This document shows positions 36,034-47,610 of a stretch of 64,000 bases of DNA, one piece after another. The position numbers and the translations under genes were made by a program. The notes under the pieces were generated by a model that had not been told where the DNA came from, searched no databases, and worked only from the letters and a program-made list of their open reading frames with translations. The DNA comes from Theobroma cacao (taxonomy: Eukaryota; Streptophyta; Magnoliopsida; Malvales; Malvaceae): the NCBI RefSeq assembly GCF_000208745.1, contig NC_030858.1:29615410-29679409 (forward strand). Reading direction: 5' to 3'. Position 1 is the stretch's first letter. Each line of letters begins with the position of its first letter.

Positions 36034-39000
36034 GTCGTTGAAGTTGAATTCTGAATTATATGCTTCAAAATTTGTTTTTGGTAAGAGGATAAATCACTAA
36101 GTTGAAAGCATACAATAGCCTACAATTGAATCTTCACGTTGCAAGAGAACCCTTTTAAAGGGAGGAACATGAGCCACTAGACCTAAGTCCATGACTCCAA
36201 GACATACTAGCTACTTTTGGATTTGATGAACAAGACAACCAACTTTATACTAGGGAGATTAAATAATCCTAAAGAATTAGATTTGTTAGTTTTTTAATTT
36301 TGAGTTATTTTTATTGAATTTTTAAGACAAATATCTAATTTAAAATTAATTAACAATAGGTGAAAAGGCCTTTATTATATTTACATGTCTAGGATACTTA
36401 CAATTTAATAGACGTAGAATTTTGTTTATCACCTTCAATACTCCCTTTCATGTGTAGAGACTATGGACTTATTATGACATAGCATGAATCACCGGAGGGA
36501 CGAATGAATGGAGGTCGCACCTGCTTTTGTATCATTTTGAATTTTTAAGATGATTGCTTAGCTAATGGTTGGCCTATAAAACAATCTTATATTGATTCAT
36601 ACTACATGATAGGTTGGTGGTCCCTACAAATAAAAAAATATTGAAGTAGTGATAAAAAAATTCTTACCTTTATTAAATTAAAGATATCATGAGCATACAA
36701 ATATAAAAATGGTCTCTCCACCTATTGACAATTGATTTAGATTAGATATCCATCCTAAAAATATAACATAATATTAAATCAAGCCTAGCAACCATTCCTT
36801 GATTCCTCCATGGATCTTTTTAAATGATAAACCCTAAACCCTAAATCAGTAAAAATTTATTAAGTGCTTTTGGATATGATATGTTTGCTAGGATTATTTT
36901 ACAGTCAGTGACGTGCTTTCTTTCAAAGAGTGGGTCCAGGGGAATAGGTGGGATTCAGATCTTTGTCTCTTAGCAATTTAGATATCGGTCCACGTGCAGA
37001 AGCATCATCAAAGAACGACAGAAGATTTGGACCAATGTTTTCTCTAGTCATTATTTTATTCGCGCTGCCCCGCACGTCCCCGCCCTCACTGTCATACTTT
37101 CTGCCCCAAAGTAGATGTGAAATTTACTAGTGATCTGATAACAACATGGAATTGTCATTTTTAGATACCATGTACTGCCGTTGCTGCTTATTATTAAGAT
37201 GATTTTATTGATACAAAACCGTCATATCATAAAAAGTCTTTTAACTTTTTATTAAAGATTTCTGATGGAAAAAGATATACACAGTTTCAAGGAAAACTGC
37301 TTCACAAAATCAAAATCAATTTCCTTCCTTATCCTATGTTAAAAGATAAGCTCAAGTTTGGTCTATTTAATTTATATTTAAATATATTTTAAAATTAAAA
37401 TGGAATAAAAATATAATATATTTTAATAAAATAAATAAATCAAGTCAATCTAGGTGAACGATTTGTGGACTACTCTATCAGTTGTATTGACATTGATAAA
37501 TAACGAGATAATTAAGATCCAAATTAAAAAAGAAATTGCTGCTAAACTGAAAAAGGATCATATAGGCATTCGATTTTTATTTATACACGTATATCTGAAA
37601 TGAGACAAAATCTTGCGGAGTTGATTATGTTATGGCATCAGAAAATATCAAATTTATAATAAATAATTCTTCTGAAATCACTTCATGAAATTGAGATCAA
37701 TATTAATTTAGATAAATTGTTGAGGAGTAAAAAGTATAATATATATATATATATATATAATAAAACTTACGAATAAATAAGAATCAAAATGTTCTGAGAT
37801 TCTAAATCAAAGCATTACTTAATTATAAGTAATAACACAATTCTTTCCAAACGAGGATATAAGTTTGAATCGATTTTTTCTCAAAATATTAAAATTTAAT
37901 ATATTAAAAAAATAAACAAGTGTTGTGGGGTTTGTTGATGCAATTATTCCCATTATGATAAATCTTTTCAAATTTTCACTCAACCACTAACTTTTTGCAA
38001 TTGGAGATGAGAAAGTAGGAGGGACACCTGCACTGAAGGGACTTGTTGGACATGGAATTCTACTGATGCACTCCCGTCTTTATTAGTCCAGCCATTCCTC
38101 TCCATTCATTTTCTAATTTTTAGTCAGGCTTCCTTCTCTCTCCTTGGCTAGGCTATGTATCAGTCTCCAATTTTCAATTTCAGGCTTAAAGTTTTAGAGT
38201 TGATTTACAATAACTGATTTTGGTTTTTAATTTATTATTTTTTTAAGAGTTGATTTACAATAATATAGTAAGAATAATGTGAACAAGTAGAACGCTATTT
38301 CAAATGAAACAATTAGGATAATTGAAATAATAATTTCATGTTTAATAACTACTTTATGCGAATAACAGTGAAACTAATCTAGTATAAATAATAAGGTTTA
38401 TAAGTTACTTTCACATTAAGATGTTTAAAGAGTTTAACTTGTTGGCTTATTTATTAAAAAACTTTTTTTTTAATTTTTTTTTGAAGTATAAGTATTTCTC
38501 TCTCTCACTCTTACCTTGTCTACTTATATCTTTTCATGTACATCTTTTTCTTTTAATTTGTTATTGTGTAACTTTTTACATATACCTTTTCTCTTTTCCT
38601 TTTGTTCAAGGATAAATCTTTTTTTATTATTAGTATTTATGAAACTCATTATTTTAATAGTCACATGATGTGTTTCTAATTGTTATTCATTATATGTAAT
38701 AAAATTACTCTTTTAATATTTATATAATAAATTTTAGTAACGGTTACTCATTATTCTATTAAAACCTACTTTTGAATAAACATCTTTTTTAGCACCATAT
38801 ATAAAATCTTCACAATTCATTGTGAAGAGAGAACTTTTTTAAAACTATTACAACATATTTTTATCTAGAGCTTCTCTTTCTAAATTCTCTCTAATTCTCC
38901 TCCATTCACTAATTCTTCACTTATTCACTTCCACCTATCAAGACACGGTACTAAAATTGCTCCACCCTTCCTTTTATTTATTTGTAATACTTCCTCTCCT

Positions 39001-39135
39001 TTTCAGAAAGAACCCACTGGAAGGCCAAAATTTTCAGCGTGAAGAAGGTGAAAATGACATGTCATTTCCATTATTGTACCTCCTTTATAGTTGCGTCTCA
39101 GCTTTCACCAACCAAAAATTAATGATCATCCTCGC
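36034..39135. other. Spacer upstream of the phospholipase gene
   Basis: AT-rich, with no supported gene. It contains a short telomere-like motif (36829-36845) and an (AT)n run at 37736-37759. The last few hundred bases are the phospholipase promoter. Confidence 0.55.
36829..36845. repeat. Short telomere-like repeat (AAACCCT, two and a half copies)
   Basis: AAACCCTAAACCCTAAA matches the plant telomere heptamer. So short a run may be a telo-box-like motif or chance; no nearby gene start uses it. Confidence 0.6.
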
Positions 39136-39136
39136 A

Positions 39137-39145
39137 TATATAAAG
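39137..39145 (+). promoter_or_regulatory. TATA box of the phospholipase A1 gene
   Basis: TATATAAAG, a strong match, lies about 395 bp upstream of the ATG. Transcription would start near 39170 and give a ~360-base leader. No closer good TATA was noticed. The leader length is inferred. Confidence 0.5.
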
Positions 39146-39193
39146 CCCATACACTCCAAACACTGATTTCAGTTTGTCTAGAATATTTTTCAC

Positions 39194-39286
39194 CCATTCA
39201 ATCGTGGCTAGTGGCATATGTAAGTCCAAACACTTACATTCCTTTCTGTATCATATGATCCACCATTCAATCGTGGCTAGTGGCAT
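39194..39286 (+). repeat. 24-bp direct repeat in the phospholipase leader
   Basis: The same 24 bases (CCATTCAATCGTGGCTAGTG plus GCAT) occur at 39194-39217 and 39263-39286, 69 bp apart, with no mismatch. They lie inside the presumed 5' UTR. They may be a simple duplication; function unknown. Confidence 0.9.
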
Positions 39287-39531
39287 GCTTCTCTAGTGGA
39301 ATAGTACCTCAATTTCACATCAAACCCATCCTCTTCTCATTTTGCTCTGACCTACTGGGCCCCCCTACCCATGCATATAGGCACAGATACACAGACTTAA
39401 AGCCAATTTACCGGAGTCTTCAACTTATTATCATCATACAACTTTTCTCATATATTCTAGACTTCTGCTTCACATCCTTAGTATTCCAGCACAAAGGTCC
39501 CAAACTTCCGCTTCATATAATCTAAACTTTC

Positions 39532-41058
39532 ATGGCTACGCGGCTTTTCTCTCTAAAGAACCATCCAAAGTGCACCCTCGACCCTACCTTTCAAGGTGCC
39601 TTACCAAAATGCAAATTGAACAAAAAAACCAAAAATTTTATCTTCCAATACAAGCCCTGTTTTCCAAGTTCATCAACATGTATCAAACGTTCAACATCCT
39701 TGTCAAGTTTAACTCCACAGCTAGAAGAAGCTTTAGTTTTAGAAGAAGACGAAAGGCCTCTTTGCCAAATCTGGAAGGAAATTCAGGGCTGCAACGATTG
39801 GGATGGACTACTAGACCCCATGAATCCTCATCTCCGCAGAGAAATCATCCGCTATGGTGAATTTGCACAAGCATGCTATGATTCTTTCGACTTTGATCCT
39901 CACTCCAAGTACTGTGGTTCCTGCAAATACCACGGAGCCCATTTCTTTGAAAAGCTTGGAATGGCAGACCGTGGCTACCAAATCAGTAGATACCTCTATG
40001 CTACCTCGAATATCAATCTCCCAAACTTTTTCCAGAAATCTAATCTAAGCAGTGTATGGAGCACCCATGCAAACTGGATGGGGTACGTAGCCGTATGCAC
40101 TGACGACGATGAGATCAAACGGCTAGGAAGACGCGATATTGTCATTTCTTGGAGAGGTACCGTAACATACCTTGAATGGATTTATGATCTCAAAGATATT
40201 CTTCATCAAGCAAATTTCACCAAGGACCCTTCTATTAAAATGGAGTTGGGGTTTTATGACTTGTACACCAAGAAAGAAAACGCTTGCAACTATTGCTCAT
40301 TTTCGGCTCGTGAACAAGTGTTGGCTGAGATTAAAAGGCTTCTTGAATACTATGATGGAGAAGAAATTAGCATTACAATCACAGGGCATAGCCTTGGGGC
40401 AGCTTTGGCTTTAATTACAGCTTATGATATTGCGGAATTGGGGCTTAATCTTGTTGAAGAAGGAGAGCTTAGCAATAAAGTACCAATTACAGTTTACTCT
40501 TTTGCCGGTCCTCGAGTAGGCAATCTTAAGTTTAAGGAAAGGTGTGACGAGCTAGGAGTTAAGGTACTTAGAGCTGTAAATGTGCATGATAAAGTACCAA
40601 CAGTGCCAGGGATTTTTGCTAATGAGAAGCTTCAATTTCAAAAGTATTTAGAAGAGGCTGTATCTTTTCCTTGGAGTTATGCACATGTCGGGGTGGAATT
40701 GGCATTGGATCACACCTGTAGCCCATTTCTCAAGTCCACCAACGACCTTGCTTGTGCACACAATCTTGAGGCCCATTTACACTTGCTCGACGGCTACCAT
40801 GGGAAAGGGCGACGGTTTTGCTTGGCTAATAAAAGGGACATTGCCCTTGTTAACAAGGATAGCAACTTCTTGAAGAGCGATTATGGGGTGCCACCCTATT
40901 GGCGGCAGGACGAGAACAAAGGAATGGTAAGGAATAGCGATGGCCGTTGGGTTTTGCCGGAGAGACCCAGAGTGGAGGCCCATCCACATGATATCTCCCA
41001 CCACCTTGAAAAAATCCTTAAGGTTGCTTCGACTTCTTCACAATCGAAAGATGCATAA
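39532..41058 (+). CDS. Chloroplast phospholipase A1, class III lipase (PLA1-I gamma/DAD1-like), 508 aa
   Basis: Lipase_3 family enzyme that cleaves the sn-1 acyl chain of plastid galactolipids or phospholipids; relatives feed jasmonate synthesis or membrane turnover. Intronless, as usual for this family. The start at 39532 has G at +4. Residues 1-60 are basic and Ser/Thr/Lys-rich with few acidic residues, as expected for a plastid transit peptide. The mature part begins around WKEIQGCNDWDGLLDPMNPH (about 82-100), the PLA1-I hallmark. RDIVISWRGT precedes the catalytic region. The nucleophile elbow GHSLG has Ser287, the likely Asp is 353 in NVHDKVP, and the His lies in the 410-423 segment (AHNLEAHLHLLDGYHG). 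Length and all motifs are complete. The gamma-type PLA1 assignment is good; exact substrate preference is not visible. Confidence 0.95.
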   Translation: MATRLFSLKNHPKCTLDPTFQGALPKCKLNKKTKNFIFQYKPCFPSSSTCIKRSTSLSSLTPQLEEALVLEEDERPLCQIWKEIQGCNDWDGLLDPMNPHLRREIIRYGEFAQACYDSFDFDPHSKYCGSCKYHGAHFFEKLGMADRGYQISRYLYATSNINLPNFFQKSNLSSVWSTHANWMGYVAVCTDDDEIKRLGRRDIVISWRGTVTYLEWIYDLKDILHQANFTKDPSIKMELGFYDLYTKKENACNYCSFSAREQVLAEIKRLLEYYDGEEISITITGHSLGAALALITAYDIAELGLNLVEEGELSNKVPITVYSFAGPRVGNLKFKERCDELGVKVLRAVNVHDKVPTVPGIFANEKLQFQKYLEEAVSFPWSYAHVGVELALDHTCSPFLKSTNDLACAHNLEAHLHLLDGYHGKGRRFCLANKRDIALVNKDSNFLKSDYGVPPYWRQDENKGMVRNSDGRWVLPERPRVEAHPHDISHHLEKILKVASTSSQSKDA

Positions 41059-42840
41059 TGTTTCGTAGTAGTTAGACACTGATGTTTGATGTCAATGCTC
41101 AACTATGAAGATTCTTTTTTTTCTTTCTTCTTTTGTGGTTTTGTTCTTGTGCCCCATAATTTGTACATTTTAAATCTGCACTTACTCATTGCGCCATTTT
41201 CTTTGATATGATAAGACATAACACAGAAATGTGGACCTCCATTGATTATTTTCTTTAGAGGCTGTTAATGTGCAAACTTAATCGTCTGTTGTTCTACCTC
41301 AGTCTATAAAAGCCAAATATGAAAACTGAAAGCCTTATCCTCACATCTATATTCAAAGTGAAGTAGGTAGCAATCCCATCAACCACTGTCCTTATTGACT
41401 GAGGTATAATACTCAAACTAGATTACTACAATTCTCCAATGAAAGCACAGGAGAGATCTGCAGACCTCTTTGTAGTTTAGATTATTTAAACATTAAATGT
41501 ACTTAATGAAAAATAAAATTGAAACCTTTCCAAGTTTTCCAACACAAAGCCAACAAGAGTTTATCTTGTTTGAATCATAAAGGCAACCCAACCCAAGATA
41601 CCGGCGTCCAATTAGCTTAAATAGTAGAAGCGGAGCTAGATTTTTATTATTTTTTCTTCGAGACAAAAAGAAAAAACACATGAACACCAAAGGTTTGGCT
41701 GCCGCCAGTCTCATTTGCTTCACATATCACCAAAGCTAGTTTGTACTTTATTTGTTTTATGAACGATTCAAATTTTGTTCCTTTTTTTTTTTCTCTTGAA
41801 AAAGGAACATTATTCAGCTGCCGTACCTATCCCTAATTAAACATCTACACTTACAACTAAGATACTTTTTTTTTTCTCTTTCCTTGGGCAGGAAAAAAAA
41901 AACGAAAGAAAAGAAAACAGAGAAAAAGAAGGGAAGAGTAAAAATAGAAATCTAATTGAATAATAATTTAATTGACAAAAAATGAATAGATTAAAAAATT
42001 ATTAATATGATTAATGTAAAGAAAGATAAAAATTATTCAATTAATTTTAATTATTAATATGTATAAAAATATTTTGAATGATTTTAAAACCTATATTTAT
42101 TGTGTGCTATGTTCCAGATATAATATTTTTATACATAGTTGTATAAATAAATGATGATATTTACATCCAATTCCATGACTAAAATTGGCACCCAATTACC
42201 TCACGATAGAGACCTTTACTTTCCGCAGGTCCTGATGGTTGATCACCCATCACTTTCTTTTGTTTTCATAAACAGCATGCAACACATTAAGAAGTGCAAT
42301 GATGATATCTCCACTATTAAAGTCTTCCAGATATATACGCCTTTTTGCATCTAAAAGGAGGTAACAAACAACATGATTCACATGCCAGTTTTCCCACTCT
42401 TTCTTCACGTTTTTCGTCGACAAACAAGAATGCTTTTTTGCTTCTTTTAACGAAATATCCAACATACCCGGCCGGCAGGTCATCCTAGGTCTTTAATCAA
42501 ATTAGTGATTTCTTCATTAAAAATAATTGAGTAGAAATTAAATTCTAATAAATATGTAAAAATATTATTTATAACAAAATTTACTTTTTATTTTTTCATT
42601 TTTAATAAGGAATGTTGTGAACTAAATTTAAGTGGCTTTATTTAAGTATTGTACACGCAGTTAACGTTAAAATTATAATGACCCTATGCTAAAACTGGAG
42701 TCCGAAGATCACAAACTATTTATGCTGTAGAGATGTACAAACTTACTAAATCAACCAAGCTCTTTAACAAAACAAGAATACTTGCTTTCTTGTTATTGCA
42801 ACTAAAAAGGGGAAAAATCCATAAAAGAATGTTACAAAAT
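41059..42840. other. Spacer downstream of the phospholipase gene
   Basis: Holds the presumed 3' UTR (first ~200 bp) and AT-rich DNA with no supported gene. ORFs on either strand here have no recognisable domain. Confidence 0.5.
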
Positions 42841-43035
42841 TTTTTTCTTTTTGAGAAAATTGTGAAAAATGGTCAACCTCATAAAGCCATTTCAAAAATA
42901 GCCTCTAATATAAAGTTAATTGTTTTTACTCAATTTTATCATGATTTGACAAAAATACCCTTCAAACCATTTCAGATAAATTAAACCATTTATCACAATT
43001 TTCTCTACTAATTTCTCTCTCCGGCATCCATTTGT

Positions 43036-43155
43036 TGTGCTCTAAATTTCTCTCTCTAGCCATCTAGCTCTTCTAATTTTATCGATTTCTCTCTACCACA
43101 TCTGTCTACTGTGCTCCACATTTCTCTCTCCCACCATCTAGCTCTATCTAATTTT
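43036..43155. repeat. Two-copy 74-bp tandem duplication
   Basis: TGTGCTC(T/C)A(A/C)ATTTCTCTCTC followed by CCATCTAGCTCT and CTAATTTTA occurs at 43036 and 43110. Pyrimidine-rich and non-coding. Confidence 0.8.
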
Positions 43156-43394
43156 ACCACCATCGTCATCTTTCTTTGTCTATTTCTTGTCATATCGTCA
43201 TCAATTTACAAATCGAAGAGCAAAAATGACATCAATATTTGTTCTTGGATTTATTGATTTACATTCACAAATCTCAAAATAGATGAGTTAAAGTTATATA
43301 AGTAAAATCTGTAAATTAGAACATTGTCTAAAGTTGTTACATATCATGCCTGCATGTAACAATTCTAATGCATTTGGCCTGTAACAAATCTATT

Positions 43395-43875
43395 GAATAT
43401 GACATGGTTTAAATATGACATGTAACTTGATTTTTATTTTTGTATTTCACTAGGACATAAACTCTTGGAGTTAAACACTTTAAATACAGAGTGCACTAAC
43501 ATTTTTTTTAACATGGTGTGTAACAATTTTTTTCAACATGATGTGTAACTTAGTTTCTATCTTTGTATTTCACTAGGATATAAACTGTTGGAGTTAAACA
43601 CCTTAAACATGGCGTGTAATAACTTTTTTTTTTTCAACATGGTGTGTAACAACTTTTTTTTCAACATAGTATGTAACTTGGTTTCTATCTTTATTTTCAC
43701 TAAAACAAACTCTTGAAGTTAAACACCTTAAACATGACGTGTAATAATTTCTTTTTTCAACATGGCTTATAACAACTTTTTTTTCATCATGGCGTGTAAC
43801 TTGGTCTCTATTTTTGTATTTCACTAAGACATAAACTTTTGGAGTTAAACGCCTTAAATATGGCGTGTTGCATAC
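43395..43875. repeat. Four-copy tandem repeat, period about 123-127 bp
   Basis: The anchor TTTCAC followed by TA(A/G)(G/A)A(C/T)A and TTGGAGTTAAAC(A/G)CCTTAAA recurs at 43445, 43568, 43695 and 43819. Each copy also carries CATGGCGTGTAA-like words and poly-T runs. A long open frame on the minus strand results from the repetition and is not a gene. Confidence 0.88.
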
Positions 43876-44360
43876 CACCAGTACATCTTTAGTAATGCTG
43901 CTATCAAGGCTTTGGAATCCTTCCGCAACAACCCCACCAACTACAGATAAAAAAAACAAAAGGCTTGTCAAAAACTAAAATAGCTTTATCTCCACTTCTC
44001 TTTTTCTTTTTCTCCATTTGTTCGTTTGTATGTGTCCAAGGATGATTATGATGATGACCCTTCTTTCCCTTTTTCATCATTTCTTTTATAATTTAAATTT
44101 GTTATTGTTAACTTTTGCACGTCTGTATCATTATTCCTGAGTAGTGGTGGTGTTGATTTTGTCTTTCTAAAAAAACAACATTTTTTTCCAACACACAGGT
44201 TTCATTAAAGGTAATTTTGTTTTAAAATTTTTTTCTTGGCTAAAACCAACAAAAATTAAGAAGAGAATTATTTTCGAAAATACCTTATCTTTGAGAGTTA
44301 AAAAAATCGCTCATTTTTTTTTAAAAATGAAAAGCTTATCCATTAATCACATAAAATTGC

Positions 44361-44657
44361 CTACTTTAAGGCAACTTTGTCTTGCTCTAAAACCATCCTT
44401 ATAAAGTTCACAACAATCGATGCCAACTTAGTTTGATGTGAGGTGTATCCATGATTGGCTCTTTCCATGATGTGTAACTTGTGATTAAGTTTAATCTTGG
44501 CAATTTCCAGTACATATTCAATGGGAATTATCTCATTAGTAGATCCATGGACTGTCAAGACTTGACATTCTTTGTCAGTCTTAAGGCAAGCTTCATGCAT
44601 ATCTGTTATTAAACATTCCATCAAACTTTCCTTAGTCAGACGATATTCAGCACCTCT
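44361..44657 (-). pseudogene. Fragment of a plant alpha/beta-hydrolase gene (C-terminal exon)
   Basis: About 98 residues resemble the C-terminal part of plant alpha/beta-hydrolase (esterase/lipase) proteins: AEYRLTKESLMECL, CLKTDKECQVLTVHGS, then EIIPIEYVLEIAKI, NHKLHIMERANHGYTSH. In relatives the HGSADEIIP segment supplies the catalytic Asp; here it reads HGSTNEIIP, and the usual ADH before the His is ANH. The GXSXG nucleophile region and all N-terminal exons are missing: upstream (44658-44830) there is no splice acceptor or further homology. It is probably a duplicated or captured remnant. It lies between tandem repeats and an LTR fragment. Confidence 0.75.
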
Positions 44658-44831
44658 TATCTTTTTTTTTTGTTTGAAAAAGTTATTTATTAACACTAAG
44701 CCACCGTGCCATTGAGAGTCTTTAACTGTTTGCTAAAGACTCTCTTTAGCATAATACATTTGGCCTATGCGAAAAAGATATATACACTTACAACTAGAGA
44801 CTGCATGAGCAGTTCCTTTACAATTTCCTTT

Positions 44832-45315
44832 TGTAACACCCCTGATTTTTTGATATAGCCTAAATGTGATATTGGCCAAGTGATTTGATGAGTAAACCTG
44901 AAAACTTGATGTATATGCTTGTAAAGCATGCATGTGGTCTATAGAAAAAGACTTTGAATTTCAATGTACATTGAGGATTCTAATAATATGATGAAATAGT
45001 TTAGCTAATTGGCAAGCTAAATTGAATTTTTTATGTATCTGTTTAAGAGTTTAAGGGTATGCCTATGTCCATAGAACAATGAATATGATATATGAGCATG
45101 TGAAGGCCCAAAATAATGTTGTGCATATGTTTGGCACATGAATGGTATAGTGCATTGTTTGTCACTTAGATGAATATTATGCCTAAGCAAAAATATGCTA
45201 AGTTTTGATTTATATACTATGTGACATAGTGCATAATGAAGATTTGAAATTGTGTGATGAGTTTATGCTTTGATGTTGAGCATTCTTGATGAATTGAGGT
45301 GAAAATGATAATTGT
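44832..45315 (+). repeat. LTR fragment or solo LTR of a Gypsy-type element
   Basis: Starts TGTAACACCCCTGATTTTT, a common beginning of plant Gypsy LTRs, and continues with AT-rich, non-coding DNA rich in ATGTGATA-like words until LINE-B sequence begins at about 45320. The exact right end and target duplication could not be identified, so solo LTR versus fragment is open. Confidence 0.45.
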
Positions 45316-45329
45316 GATACTTAGAACAC

Positions 45330-47540
45330 AAAACCTTGAGACTTAGCTAAATTTTGAGGAATGATAATGTCAATATTCTTAAAACAATAGAAAATAGAAT
45401 TTTCCACACTTACCTTCTCACCTAAGCAGGCACAAAATCATTTAATACTCCTTTAATAATTCCATTTGCGAGGTCAAAGTTTCTGCAAAAAGAATGAGAT
45501 CATCTACAAAAAATAAGTGTGACAATGGAGGGCACTTAAGACTCAATTTGACTAGTTTCCATAATATTTGGGAAACTGCTTTATTAATTCCATGTAAAAG
45601 CCTCTCCATGTAAAGCACAAAAAGGTAAAGAGACATCAAATTTCCTTGCCTTACACCTTTAGATGGGATGGATGCATCAGATTGCTCACCATTCTAAAAA
45701 AGTTTTGTAGCTTCTCCAACTTCTAACTAGGACATCAATTATCTTTCTAAGAATGCTAGCATTTAACATGGTGTCATATATGAACTCCTAACATAACCTG
45801 TCATATGCTTTTTCCAGCTCTATTTTTAACATCATCCATCCTTCCTTTCCTTGCCTATGCCTAAAAGAATGGACCACTTCCTGTGCCAATATCACATTAT
45901 CAATTATCTACTTCCCCAGGATGAAGCTTGATTGAGTACTTGCGACTAAAGTACTCATGAAAGGCTTTAATATGTTAGTTAATACTTTCATCAATAATTT
46001 AAAAATAATTGAGAGCAAGCTTGTTGGATGAAATTGGGAAATGAATTCAAGCAAATTCATCTTCGAGATCAACACAAGTAGAGACCTGCATATGTCATCA
46101 CTAATCTAATCTCCTTCAAAAATCTTGGCAATATAGGAAATCACACTTGGTTTAATCATAAGCCATTATGATTTAAATAATAATGCATGATAGCCATCAA
46201 CACCAAGGGCTTTGAGTGGCTTCATCTCAAACAAAGCGTTTTTAACTTCCTCGTCCTCAATGGGTCTGATCAACTTATTAGCTTCAGCCTCCGGTGTTAT
46301 TGGAAATTGGTCTCTAATGGAATAACAAGGCACCAAATCCAATTCCTTGGTATGCAACTGCTTAAAGAAATCCATAGCAAGTGCCTTAAGCAAACTTGGA
46401 TCATCACACCAATCCCCACTTAAGTCATGAAGGCATAAGATTTTTGATTTGTTCTTACGTCGACCTACATGAATGTGGAAGTATCTAGTATTACCATCAC
46501 TAAATTTTATTCATTCAACCTTGGCCTTTTACATCTAGAAGTTTTCTTCTTGACTCAACACATTTTCATACTCAACCCTTAAATTGTGGTCAATCTCTCT
46601 AAGTCATTGAAAAGGGTTAGATTCTAATGCTTTTTCGACCCCACCTAATCCAGCTATTAGTCGTTTCTTTTTCTGAAAAATATAACTGACTACCTCTCTA
46701 TTCCAACATCAACTTTCACAAAAAAATTACTCATATTTTCTTTAAAATCCCTTGAATGAGACCACTCTTGATGCACAAAATTTTTGAAATCCTTGTGTGT
46801 CACCCATGCTACTTGAAAATGAAAGTTGGGTTGCCTTTGAATCCATCTATTTTCAGATAATGAGGTAAAAATAGGTTTGTGATCAAAATTTTACATATGG
46901 CAAAGAATGAGAACTACCTCCTGAAAAAGAATACGCTAACTAGAATTACACAAGGCTTTATTTAGTCTCTCTCAAACTAACCCCACTGCCATGTAAAATT
47001 GAGACCCTTATACTCATATCTATCAACTCAAATATATTAATAAAATTCAAGAACTTGGTATAGTGCTAACTACCTCTCAACGATCCACTTATTTTTTTCA
47101 TGAGAGTACGGAAAAGCATTATAATCTCTAGTTAACATCCATGACCTGTCCACCTATTGAGCAAAATCTGATAATTCTTCCGACAATGCTTGTTTACTAT
47201 ATGAGGTAGGATGGCCGTAAACAGCAACTAATATCCAATTGGAACTTGTAGGATCTTTGTACACCATATGAACGCACTAGGAATGACTTCTAATCATGGA
47301 AAGTTGGATACTATCCCACCATAACACCTATATTCCTCTAAAAAACCTTAGTGCTTCAACTATGTGAGACTAATCAAAACTTAATGCACCAATCGTCCTA
47401 TTTGCATTCAAACCACTTATTCAGGGTTTAACTAAGATTAAAATAGAAAACCTGTACTAGATCATAAAATCCTTGATCAAACTAACACATTTCCTATCAC
47501 CTACACCTTGGCAATTCCACACCATTCTTTTAATATCCAT
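45330..47540 (-). pseudogene. LINE-B ORF2 remnant: endonuclease and partial RT
   Basis: Begins MVWNCQGVGDRKCVSLIKDF (minus strand from about 47525), the start of an APE-type endonuclease. YGHPTSYSKQAL and EELSDFA-like pieces follow near 47170-47210 in a broken frame. RT N-terminal sequence ITPEAEANKLI...FEMKPLKALGVDGYHALLF lies at 46166-46310, then QSSFILGK and LEKAYDRL-like blocks (45790-45930). The catalytic box is HLFFVDDLILFAE at 45470-45520. Translation needs several frame changes. The FVDD box itself is intact. Confidence 0.85.
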
Positions 47541-47610
47541 AAACAAATAAATCAAGAAAGTGAAAGGTTATTACCTACCCCCTGGCCTCCCTCTATCAAC
47601 ATAATATTAT

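Noticed and set aside
42250..42483. 77-residue minus-strand open frame with a soluble-looking protein
   Set aside because: No motif, no splice partners and AT-rich surroundings. Not enough to call a gene.
43603..43971. 122-residue minus-strand open frame
   Set aside because: It consists of the 125-bp tandem repeat read through; repeats with poly-T runs give repeated VTRHVEKK-like words. Not a gene.
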